Shown: positions 8,572-15,784 of the stretch, piece by piece | How positions within the stretch are numbered: position 1 is the first letter of the stretch | Layout: each line of letters begins with the position of its first letter | Assembly: GCA_016871575.1 (NCBI GenBank) | Contig: VHCW01000039.1 | Location: 1-39,675 of the forward strand | Reading direction: 5' to 3' | Length of the DNA: 39,675 nt | Source of the DNA: Verrucomicrobiota bacterium | Lineage (GTDB): Bacteria > Verrucomicrobiota > Verrucomicrobiia > Palsa-1439 | Notes under the pieces: generated by a model | Databases searched by the model: none | Told to the model about the DNA's origin: nothing | Seen by the model: the letters and a program-made list of their open reading frames with translations, nothing else | Translations under genes and position numbers: made by a program

Positions 8572-8597
8572 CCTCACGCGGAGCGTGAGGAGTACTA
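8572..8597. repeat. Palindromic element, half copy (19-bp hairpin plus AGTACTA end)
   Basis: Bases 8572-8590 form a perfect 8-bp stem with a 3-base loop (cctcacgcggagcgtgagg). The following AGTACTA end is the same as the right half of the elements at 25434-25499 and 29916-29978. The left arm is not recognisable here. The TAG stop of the isomerase-like gene (8595-8597, minus strand) is formed by the last bases of the element. Confidence 0.75.
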
Positions 8598-9635
8598 TTT
8601 CCCCATCAAATGGCTGATGATGTAACGCTCCATGCCTTCGTAGTCGCGCGCGGCGATGAAGGCGGCTTCCTTCTTGCGGTTGAGCGTGCGGACTTTCTCA
8701 ACGAGCGCGAGGAAAAACTCGCGGCTATTGGCAAGATGCTTGGTCGCGTCCACCGGCTTGGTGGCGCGCATCGCTTTCACGTCGAGGCCGATAAACTCCC
8801 CCTTCTGTCCGTAGCCGGCTTCTTCGAGGACGCGGACTTGATTGAATGCGCGACGCAGGTCAACGGCGCCGAACGATTTGTCCTCGTCGAACTTCAGGCC
8901 GTTCTGGTCGTTGAGGTGGACGCTCCAGAGTTTGCCGTGGAGAAGGGCGTAGGCCATTTCGTCGGACGGATCGAGACCGGCAAGAATGGCGTGGGCGCTC
9001 TCGATGAGTCCACCGACGCGCGACGGGTCGTCGGTGCGGTAGGCGAGCGCGAGGGCGTGGCCGATGGTCGGGATGTAGGCGTGGTCCATCGGCTCGTTCG
9101 GTTTCGGCTCAATAGCGATGCGGATGCCGGGGTCGTAGGCGAGCATCTTGTTGATGGCGTCGAGGAGCCAGCCCATGGCGACGCGGGCGTTCTTGGCTTC
9201 GCGGATGTAGGTGCCTTCGCGGGCGAGCCAGAGAACCATCAAGTCGGTGCCGAGTCCGCGCATGATGTCAATCGTGCGGAAGCCGCGGTCGAGGGCGTAC
9301 TGGCGGTCAGCGGCGGAGTTCGAGGTGAAGCCGCCGTCAACGGTGCGTGCGCTGAACCAGAGCCGCGGCGCGACGAACTCGGCGACGAGACCGTGGTCGT
9401 CGAGCATACGCTTGAAGGCGCGCGCCTTGGAGATGATCTGCGCGGGCGTCATCGCGTCCATGCCGGGCACGGCGTCGTCGTCGTGGAACTGGACGCCGTC
9501 GAAGCCGAGTTTCTTGTAAAGGGGAAGCTTCTTGGCGAACGAGATTGGTTTGCGGGTTTCGGGGCCGAACGGGTCAGCGCCTTCGCTGATGTTCCAAGGG
9601 CCGAATGAGAAACGATATTGAGTGGGCTTGCTCAT
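8595..9635 (-). CDS. Xylose-isomerase-like sugar isomerase
   Basis: 346 residues, somewhat shorter than class I xylose isomerases (about 390). The N-terminus FSFGPWNISEGADPFGPETR and FHDDD (His51, Asp54) match the xylose isomerase active site. So do EPKPNEP (Glu176, Lys178), ESAH (Glu212, His215), FDED (Asp250, Asp252) and GLD (Asp285). The metal ligand corresponding to Asp245 of the Actinobacterial enzymes reads His240, so the true substrate may differ. There is no signal peptide, so it is cytoplasmic. A Shine-Dalgarno-like AAGGA lies 7 bases before the ATG. Upstream is the 77-base regulatory block shared with the Gfo/Idh gene at 15785-17149. The stop codon lies in a repeat element. Confidence 0.82.
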   Translation of the reverse strand: MSKPTQYRFSFGPWNISEGADPFGPETRKPISFAKKLPLYKKLGFDGVQFHDDDAVPGMDAMTPAQIISKARAFKRMLDDHGLVAEFVAPRLWFSARTVDGGFTSNSAADRQYALDRGFRTIDIMRGLGTDLMVLWLAREGTYIREAKNARVAMGWLLDAINKMLAYDPGIRIAIEPKPNEPMDHAYIPTIGHALALAYRTDDPSRVGGLIESAHAILAGLDPSDEMAYALLHGKLWSVHLNDQNGLKFDEDKSFGAVDLRRAFNQVRVLEEAGYGQKGEFIGLDVKAMRATKPVDATKHLANSREFFLALVEKVRTLNRKKEAAFIAARDYEGMERYIISHLMGK

Positions 9636-9653
9636 GTTATTCCTTTTCTTGAA

Positions 9654-9730
9654 TTGTTGGCGCGAACTATAGCAAAAGGCACTCGTTGTGGCTACTCCTC
9701 AATGCTCAAACACTGACACTATCGTCTCAC
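9654..9730 (-). promoter_or_regulatory. Conserved promoter/operator block, copy 1 (three iterons)
   Basis: This block aligns with 17168-17245 with one indel; over the last 46 bases 37 are identical. Both blocks begin at the same distance from the ATG they precede. Three iterons related to TTGGCACTATC start at 9657, 9686 and 9713 (spacing 29 and 27). Between the second and third lies the invariant core AATGCTCAA. On the minus strand TATAGT (9666-9671) is a good -10 placed 31 bases from the ATG, but no good -35 is present, as expected for an activator-dependent promoter. The AraC-family regulator at 17273-18193 is the obvious candidate to bind it (inference). Confidence 0.65.
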
Positions 9731-9960
9731 GATTTGGGGTAGGCCGATACTGCGTGTCGGCGCAGCCGGTCGGGGAGAGCAACCGCCACCTCACCGAGAC
9801 GTCTTACAACAGCGGGGGGGGATTCGCCATGTGGGGTTTGCGGAGAACCGCGTCTCGTCGGACTCGGCTCATGGCCTACACCGGCACCTCTGAAATCCAG
9901 TTGTAGGCCGCGTGACCGCACGCGGCGGTTGGAATTCGCCACGTGGGGTCACTCGGGCTA
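9731..9960. other. Palindrome-rich non-coding DNA
   Basis: I find no credible gene. Structures seen: a perfect 7-bp stem with 4-base loop (9908-9925, CCGCGTG/CACGCGG); an 8-bp stem GGCCTACA/TGTAGGCC (9873-9880 with 9902-9909); and two near-identical direct repeats of ATTCGCCACGTGGGGT type, near 9828 and 9934. On the minus strand 9845-9870 reads like a shortened group II intron domain V (GAGCCG ... CGGTTC pairing with a small internal hairpin). This may be intron or exon debris next to the intron fragment that begins at 9961, but the reading is weak. Confidence 0.4.
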
Positions 9961-10360
9961 GTGTGCGCGGTAGGTGCAGGTTCTCACGGGCTGAAAGGTG
10001 CCCGTCGGAGGTGATGAGACCAACCGTAGCCAAACTGTTAGGCCGAGGCCGTAAGGCGCAGGCTGAAAGAACGGAAGGCAAAGGCGCGGGCGTAGGAACA
10101 CGAACAAGCAGCGAGGCCAGGTGTCGCGGGCGAGCAGGCTAGGACGCGCGAAGCCCAAGAATCATCGAACGGCATCGGGTAGAGCTTGACGCCGTGCGCC
10201 GACAGAACCGGCACTGACCCGCGGAGACCCTGTCGTTGAGAGACGAGAGGGAGTCAGCAGAGGCCATAGTAGCGAGGACGCTGCGCGAAAGCGGAGCCGA
10301 GCGAAGGGCCGAAGGACAAGAAGCAGAGCTACGAAGGAAATGGAACATCAAGACATAGAG
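9961..10360 (+). mobile_element. Probable group II intron remnant (5' ribozyme part)
   Basis: The segment begins with GTGTGCGCGGTAGGTGCAGG, which fits the 5' GUGYG boundary and the early domain I of bacterial group II introns. The stem ACGGGC/GCCCGT around a GAAAGG loop follows (about 9987-10009), then a purine-rich region with the texture of the rest of domain I and domains II-III. The end, rich in GAAGG and GAAGGAC (about 10300-10345), resembles the sequence just before or at the start of an intron reverse transcriptase gene. No reverse transcriptase follows: the sequence passes within a few bases into the membrane/TPR gene. The element is therefore truncated and probably inactive. The exact right border is uncertain. 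Confidence 0.55.
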
Positions 10361-10373
10361 TCGTCAGAGGTTG

Positions 10374-12290
10374 ATGGGGTTGGGGTCGCTGGAGCCGGTG
10401 GCGCTGTTTCTGGGCGGCATCGCCCTGTTCAGCGCGTCTGCGGCAAACCCGCGGCGGCGGCTGGCGTGGTTGGTGGTGGCGAGTGGGGCAGTGACGCTGT
10501 CGTTTTCGTGCCTGACCCGGCCGGATGTGCGGCTGTTGCTGGCATGGATGCCATTGGTGAGTTGCGTGGCGGCATCACAACTGGTGACGTGGGTGGAAAA
10601 TAACGTCAACAGTTTCAAGACGGAAGATCAACGGTTTCGGTTGAGTGGACGGGGCATGCGGAGCGTGACATACGCCGGGGTGGTGGTTTTGGTCGCGTTG
10701 CCCGTGGCGCTGCAACTCGGTCGCAGTTCCACTTCGGCGCGGGCGGACACGCCCGCTGCCGCCGTGATGCTCAAAGAGCGGTTGCCGGAGGATGGCCTGT
10801 TGATGACCGATACGCCCGCCTTCGTGGCGTGGCACTTGAATCGCCCGTCGTTGCTGCTCTGCCAGCGGGAAACGGACCTACCGAAGTTGGAGAAGCAAGT
10901 CGGACCGATTGCGGGTGTGTATCTGAGTCCGGGACTCGGCGCGATGTCGCCGCGGGAAGTCGGGGATTGGTGGATGTGGGTGGCCAGCACGCGCGGGGTC
11001 TATCGCGGCTTGAGCGTGGCCGTGAATAATCCGTCATTGGGATTGTTGCGGCTGCCGCAGACGCCTTCCGCAACTGCTGAATCCGAACAGAAATGGCTGG
11101 GTAGTTTGCGGGAGATTGTCCGCGAGAACCCGCAGTCGGCGGAAGCGCACGCGCAGTTGGCGTTTGCGTATTTCACGTTGGGGCGATTGCGCGAGGCGCA
11201 ACAGGAATTCCACGAGGCTGCGCATCTGGACGAATACAACATCGAGGCGCTGATTGGTTTGTGGCAGACGATGGCGCAACTGAGTCACTCGGATGGTTCG
11301 CTTCGCTTGTCGCAACTGGTCAGCCAAACGCCTCAGCACGACCCGCGTTCGAAGGCGTTGCTGGAACAGGCGGCAGCGCATTTCGAGCAATTGACGACAC
11401 AGCAGCCAGAAGACCCGTGGTTGGCGTTGAACCTGATTCTCTGCCGGTCACGGCTCGACCAGTGGAAGGAAGTGGAGGCGAGTTACCAGCGTCTGGCCAA
11501 GGCGTTGCCGAAGGCATTTCCGCCGCGTTTGGTGATGGGCAATCTCTGGCTGCAACGGGGAGAGCCGGAAAAGGCCGCCGCAGAATGCGAACAGTTGTTG
11601 CAGGACCATCCCGACATGCCGACGGCCCATTATCTGGCCGGACGAGTAGCGCTGGCACAAAACCGGTTGGAAGAGGCGCTGAAGGAGTTTCTCGCGACGG
11701 TGCGATTGCGTCCGAACTGGATCACCGGGCACGTCCAGGCCGGTCAGGTTTGCCAGCGGTTGAAACGCTACGGAGAAGCGGTCAAACATTTTGAGGCGGC
11801 GCTCGCGTTGTCGCCGCATCTTGCGAACCTCAAGGTTGGTCTTGCCGATGCCTACGGTGGACAAGGAAAAACGGGCGAAGCTGTCCGGTTTTACCGCGAG
11901 GTGCTTGCGGCTGATCCCAAGCATCTATCTGCGCTCAACAATCTCGCGCGGTTGTTGGTCAAGACCGGAAAACCAAAGGAGGCGCTCTCCTTCACTCGCC
12001 AAGCCGTCAGTCTGTACCCGGACAACCCGTACGTTCACGACACGGCCGGCTGGGTGGCGTTTCAGGCCGGCGATACGAAGAAAGCGGTTCAGCATCTCCG
12101 CGAAGCCGTCCGGCTCGCGCCGAAACAGGGGTTGTTGCACTACCACTTGGCCAAGGCGCTCCTTGCGGAGAAACGCTCGGACGAAGCCAGAAAATGTCTG
12201 CGTCGCGCTGTTAAATGTGGTCTGTCCCCTGCGGAAAAGCTCGACGCTGAAATGGCCCTGACCGGCACCAGCAAATCCCCCGTGCAGTAA
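10374..12290 (+). CDS. Membrane-anchored TPR protein, apparently 5'-truncated
   Basis: About 638 residues from the ATG at 10374; the frame is closed by a TAG at 10356. The first about 75 residues hold two to three membrane segments (VALFLGGIALFSA, LAWLVVASGAVTLSF, LLLAWMPLVSCVAA), and another follows at about 100-115. They look like the last helices of a polytopic protein, for example a GT39/ArnT-like glycosyltransferase; this likeness is an inference. From about residue 230 to the end are tandem TPR motifs (A..LAFAYFTLGRLREAQQEF, LADAYGGQGKTGEAVRFYREVL, and others), which usually mediate protein contacts. The missing N-terminal part, the lack of a Shine-Dalgarno sequence and the intron fragment directly upstream suggest the gene lost its 5' end. 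It may be a pseudogene. Its last 24 codons have a decayed copy at 34254-34325. Confidence 0.6.
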   Translation: MGLGSLEPVALFLGGIALFSASAANPRRRLAWLVVASGAVTLSFSCLTRPDVRLLLAWMPLVSCVAASQLVTWVENNVNSFKTEDQRFRLSGRGMRSVTYAGVVVLVALPVALQLGRSSTSARADTPAAAVMLKERLPEDGLLMTDTPAFVAWHLNRPSLLLCQRETDLPKLEKQVGPIAGVYLSPGLGAMSPREVGDWWMWVASTRGVYRGLSVAVNNPSLGLLRLPQTPSATAESEQKWLGSLREIVRENPQSAEAHAQLAFAYFTLGRLREAQQEFHEAAHLDEYNIEALIGLWQTMAQLSHSDGSLRLSQLVSQTPQHDPRSKALLEQAAAHFEQLTTQQPEDPWLALNLILCRSRLDQWKEVEASYQRLAKALPKAFPPRLVMGNLWLQRGEPEKAAAECEQLLQDHPDMPTAHYLAGRVALAQNRLEEALKEFLATVRLRPNWITGHVQAGQVCQRLKRYGEAVKHFEAALALSPHLANLKVGLADAYGGQGKTGEAVRFYREVLAADPKHLSALNNLARLLVKTGKPKEALSFTRQAVSLYPDNPYVHDTAGWVAFQAGDTKKAVQHLREAVRLAPKQGLLHYHLAKALLAEKRSDEARKCLRRAVKCGLSPAEKLDAEMALTGTSKSPVQ

Positions 12291-12301
12291 CTGATGCTCC
12301 C

Positions 12302-12369
12302 TCAGAACGGATCGTTGGGAAACTTTTCATGCAATGGGTCGTCGTCGGCTTTCATCACGTCGAGCAAGC
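12302..12369 (-). pseudogene. 3' remnant of a sulfatase gene
   Basis: Read on the minus strand, this translates as LLDVMKADDDPLHEKFPNDPF followed by TGA. It matches the C-terminus of the sulfatase at 18180-19691 (LLDVMKADGDPVREKFPEDPF) with five differences in 21. Nothing of the rest of a sulfatase lies next to it: the sequence beyond 12370 is unrelated. It is an orphan gene end left after a deletion or recombination. Confidence 0.75.
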
Positions 12370-12404
12370 AACGAGGTCGTCAATCTTCAACATCTTCTCG
12401 AATT

Positions 12405-15400
12405 TCACTTGCTTCTTTGATTCGGCGATTGCCGGCTGAGATGAATGAAGATGCCTTTCTTGTTCGCAACGATGACATCAGGGCGGCCATCGCCGTTGAG
12501 GTCGGTGGCGGTAACTTGTGTGCCGACGCCGCTGTCATCGTCAATCAGGTGCGGCACGAACGTCGCGCCGCCTTTGCCATCGCGGCGCAGTTCCAGCCAG
12601 AACACGAGGGCGGGCGCGTCGGGTTCCTTGTCGCCGGACGGGCCGTGCGCCCAGAAGCGTTTGCCGGTGAGGATGTCCTTCAAACCGTCGCCGTTCATGT
12701 CCACGAGTTCGAGCGCGTGCATCTGGCTGACCCGGAAGTCGGACGAGTTCAAATCTGGCGCAGGCGGAAGGATGACGTGTTGCTGCCAAGTGATCGCGCC
12801 GTTGCCGTCTTTGATTTGCTTCCACCACACCAAACCGTAAAGGTGACAGTGCCACGCGGTGATGACGTCGGCGAGACCATCGCCGTCAATGTCGGTGACG
12901 AGCATCTGCGCGCCGGCTTGCGCGAACTGTTGCGGATGAAACGTCCACGGCTGTTCCCACCAACCGACGGCCTCGACCGCGTCCACACGCCCGTCGCCGT
13001 TGATGTCGCCGAAGCCGACGCCGTGCGTGAACTTGTGGTATCGCTTGTCCTTCGTCGAGATGGCGTGGAACGCCCACGGTTCGTCCGGCTTGGCCGGCGC
13101 CGGCGTCGCGTAGCCGAGGTAGCCGTCGTTGCAGAAGATTAACTCCGGCCGGCCATCGCCGGTGATGTCGCCCCAGACCGGCGATTCGTTGCCGACGTTG
13201 GGATACGCGAGATGTTGCTTCCACGGCGCGGCTTTGCCGGCGGGATTCGCATACCAGTAAGTTTCCTTGCCGGGGAAGCCGACACACAAAATGTCGGTCC
13301 AGCCGTCGCCGTTGAAGTCGCCGGTGAACGTCAGGAAGTTGTCCGAGTAACCTTTCGGGTCGAACGTCTTTCCAGCCCGATACTCGTGGCGTTTCTGAAA
13401 GTCCGGCCCCTCGAACCAGAACGGTCCCGCCACGACATCCATTTTACCGTCGCGGTTGAAGTCGCCGTAGTAAGCGCCCTCGGCGTAGAACTTGTCGGAG
13501 AGACGAAGCTTCTTGAATGCATCACGCTTCGGCAGCACCGACGGTTTCGGCGGCGCGGCATCGGCGCGCGCGATTCGGGCACAAACCTGCCAGCCGCCTC
13601 CGCCCTGCGTGACCTTCAGCATCAGGACGTTCTTGCCCTTCTTCAACTTGACCGGCGCCTTGTCTTGGTCCGGCACGCAGCCGCGGTCAATGTTATTGCT
13701 GTGCACCACGACGCCGTTCAACCACGCTTTCACGCCGTCGTCGCTGCCGAGCAACAGCGTCGCGTCGCAATCCTGCGGCGAGACGATCTCCGTCTTCAGA
13801 TACGCCACGCAATCCGTCTTGCCGGGGAACATCGCCGTGAGGTTCACGATGTCGGCTTTCGGCGTGGGTTTCCAGTCCACCTTCTCGCCGGGTTTCTCCG
13901 GCGCGAACGCAATCTCAAACACCTTGAGCGCGCCCGTGACACCGGGCTGGCTGTAGGGACCGCACGCGACCCAATCGCGGATGAACGTTCCGCTGCCTGT
14001 CGGCTTGGGAGCGGCAGGTTCAACCTTCTGACGAATCTGTGCGGCCGCCATCGCGGCTTCCTTGCCGAGAACCGGATCGTTCGCGTAAGCCTGCGCCGCT
14101 TGCAACGCCTCGCGCGTGTGAATCTTCCCGATCTCGCCCAGCGCCTGCCGTTTTTCCTCCGGCCGTTTCGCCGTGGCGAACGCCTGTTGCAAGAGCGCCA
14201 AACGTTTCCCGTTGTCAGCCTCCAACGGCGCGAGGCTGATGCAACCGCGCAACGCGAGCACATGCTGGCGCGCGTCCGTCCGCGCGCGCGCCAGTTCGAG
14301 CAAATGCGGCGCGGCACCCGCGGTCGGCCACTGCGACAACACGCGGATGGCCTCGGTCGCGAGGTCCGCGTTGGCGTCCTCGGTCGCGGCGCGAGCGGCG
14401 GCCAACGCCGCGCTCGTGCCGAGACGGCTGAGCGCGGGCAACAGGGAAAGTTTCTGGGCCGCGTCGCCGCGGTTCATGGCGGCGATGACCGGGCCGGCGC
14501 ATTTCTCCTTGTCGCGAGACTTCGCGCAGATCGCGACGACGGTCTGCATGATCGCTGCGCCGTCTTCGCCCGATGCGAGATTCAGAAGCGGAACCAGCGT
14601 GTCCGGGGCGGCGAGCTTCGCCAACGCCCGCAACGCCGCCGAGCGGACCGGTTCTTTTTCCTTGCCGGCGATTTGCAGCACGGTGGCCGCCGCTTCCGGC
14701 TCGCCGCGTTCGCCGAGCGCGCGCAGCAATTCAACCGTGGCCGCCGGCTCCGCCTTGCGCAGGTGATCGAGCAGCGCCTTCCGCGCTTCCGAACCGTGCA
14801 GCCGTGTCAACGCATCCACCGCGGCTTCGTCGCCGCCCGCCGCAGCGTCGGCGAGCAACGGCACCGCCGAGATGTCATTCATCTCGCCAAGCGATTGTAT
14901 CGCCGCAAGCCGCACGGCGGGCTGACGGCTTTTCATGGCGACGCTGAATGCGGACAACGCCGGGCGGCCGCGTTTCGCCAGCGCGTCCATGACGGCAATC
15001 TGGCCTTCGGGCGGGAGCGACGCCATCGTCTTCGCGCAAGCGTCCAGCGTCTTGGAGTCGTCGAGTTCGCGAAGGACTTTCAGCGCGGCCAGTGTCGCCG
15101 CGCGATCCTTGCCCAACAACGCGGCGCGCATCAGGTCGGCGCGGTTGCGCGCGTCCGAGAGCAACAGCCCGCGATACGCCGCGGTCCGGAATTGTTCCGG
15201 CGCTTTCGATTCATACACGCTGCGATAAATCGAGATGGCCGACGGTGCGTGTTCGGCGCACTTCAGGAGAGCTTCGAGCGCAGCCGGCACGTTGTCGCGC
15301 GCAGCGGAAAGGGCTGCCAGCGCATCCTTCCCGCCAATCCTTCCCAGCGCGGAGGCGGCAGCAGCCGCGATGTTGGCGTCGGCGTCGGCGAGAAGCGGCG

Positions 15401-15767
15401 TGAGCAGCGGAACCGACTCCGGTTCGCGCCGCCAGCCAAGCGAATCCGCCACGCCGGCTTTGAGGAGGCCGGAAGTTTTCCCCAGCGCGTCGCGCAACGC
15501 GGCCCCCGCTTCCGGGTAGGGCATCGGTTCCAGCGCGTAACGCGCGGCTTGCGAGGTTCGCTCGTCGCCCAGCAACGCCGCGAGCGCCGGCACGGAGCGG
15601 GCGGTGCCGACGAGGCGGAGTTTCTGGCAGGCGGCGCATTTCTCCGTCGCGCCGGCGGCGGACTGCAAGATGGCGATGAGTTCCTGCTCGTCGGCGGCGC
15701 GGACATCCATTGTGGCGAGCGCGAAGAGGCAGGCGAGCAACAAGTGAGTGAGATGATTTGGTTTCAT
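12405..15767 (-). CDS. Secreted HEAT-repeat/FG-GAP beta-propeller protein
   Basis: 1120 residues. A signal peptide (MKPNHLTHLLLACLFALATMDVRA) sets the start at 15767, with AAGGT 8 bases upstream. Residues about 30-620 are alpha-helical HEAT-like repeats (VPALAALLGD, VPLLTPLLADADANIAAAAASALGRIGG and many more). Residues about 635-790 form a beta-sandwich-like domain (GSGTFIRDWVACGPY ... LLLGSDDGVKAWLNG). Residues about 800-1115 hold seven Ca-binding FG-GAP/VCBS signatures of the form D-x-N-x-D-G (DFNRDG, DFNGDG, DITGDG, DINGDG, DIDGDG, DMNGDG, DLNGDG), which is right for a seven-bladed propeller. It probably binds glycan or partner proteins outside the cell; no enzymatic centre is seen. It starts 17 bases after the Gfo/Idh gene stop, so the two are co-transcribed. 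Confidence 0.85.
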   Translation of the reverse strand: MKPNHLTHLLLACLFALATMDVRAADEQELIAILQSAAGATEKCAACQKLRLVGTARSVPALAALLGDERTSQAARYALEPMPYPEAGAALRDALGKTSGLLKAGVADSLGWRREPESVPLLTPLLADADANIAAAAASALGRIGGKDALAALSAARDNVPAALEALLKCAEHAPSAISIYRSVYESKAPEQFRTAAYRGLLLSDARNRADLMRAALLGKDRAATLAALKVLRELDDSKTLDACAKTMASLPPEGQIAVMDALAKRGRPALSAFSVAMKSRQPAVRLAAIQSLGEMNDISAVPLLADAAAGGDEAAVDALTRLHGSEARKALLDHLRKAEPAATVELLRALGERGEPEAAATVLQIAGKEKEPVRSAALRALAKLAAPDTLVPLLNLASGEDGAAIMQTVVAICAKSRDKEKCAGPVIAAMNRGDAAQKLSLLPALSRLGTSAALAAARAATEDANADLATEAIRVLSQWPTAGAAPHLLELARARTDARQHVLALRGCISLAPLEADNGKRLALLQQAFATAKRPEEKRQALGEIGKIHTREALQAAQAYANDPVLGKEAAMAAAQIRQKVEPAAPKPTGSGTFIRDWVACGPYSQPGVTGALKVFEIAFAPEKPGEKVDWKPTPKADIVNLTAMFPGKTDCVAYLKTEIVSPQDCDATLLLGSDDGVKAWLNGVVVHSNNIDRGCVPDQDKAPVKLKKGKNVLMLKVTQGGGGWQVCARIARADAAPPKPSVLPKRDAFKKLRLSDKFYAEGAYYGDFNRDGKMDVVAGPFWFEGPDFQKRHEYRAGKTFDPKGYSDNFLTFTGDFNGDGWTDILCVGFPGKETYWYANPAGKAAPWKQHLAYPNVGNESPVWGDITGDGRPELIFCNDGYLGYATPAPAKPDEPWAFHAISTKDKRYHKFTHGVGFGDINGDGRVDAVEAVGWWEQPWTFHPQQFAQAGAQMLVTDIDGDGLADVITAWHCHLYGLVWWKQIKDGNGAITWQQHVILPPAPDLNSSDFRVSQMHALELVDMNGDGLKDILTGKRFWAHGPSGDKEPDAPALVFWLELRRDGKGGATFVPHLIDDDSGVGTQVTATDLNGDGRPDVIVANKKGIFIHLSRQSPNQRSK

Positions 15768-15784
15768 CGAAGTACCTTGAGCGA

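Noticed and set aside
9688-9906. Short open frame in the non-coding block after the isomerase-like gene
   Set aside because: It overlaps the regulatory block and hairpins and has no coding character.
9908-9925. Perfect hairpin as an intrinsic terminator
   Set aside because: No T-run follows on either strand and no gene ends nearby in the right orientation.
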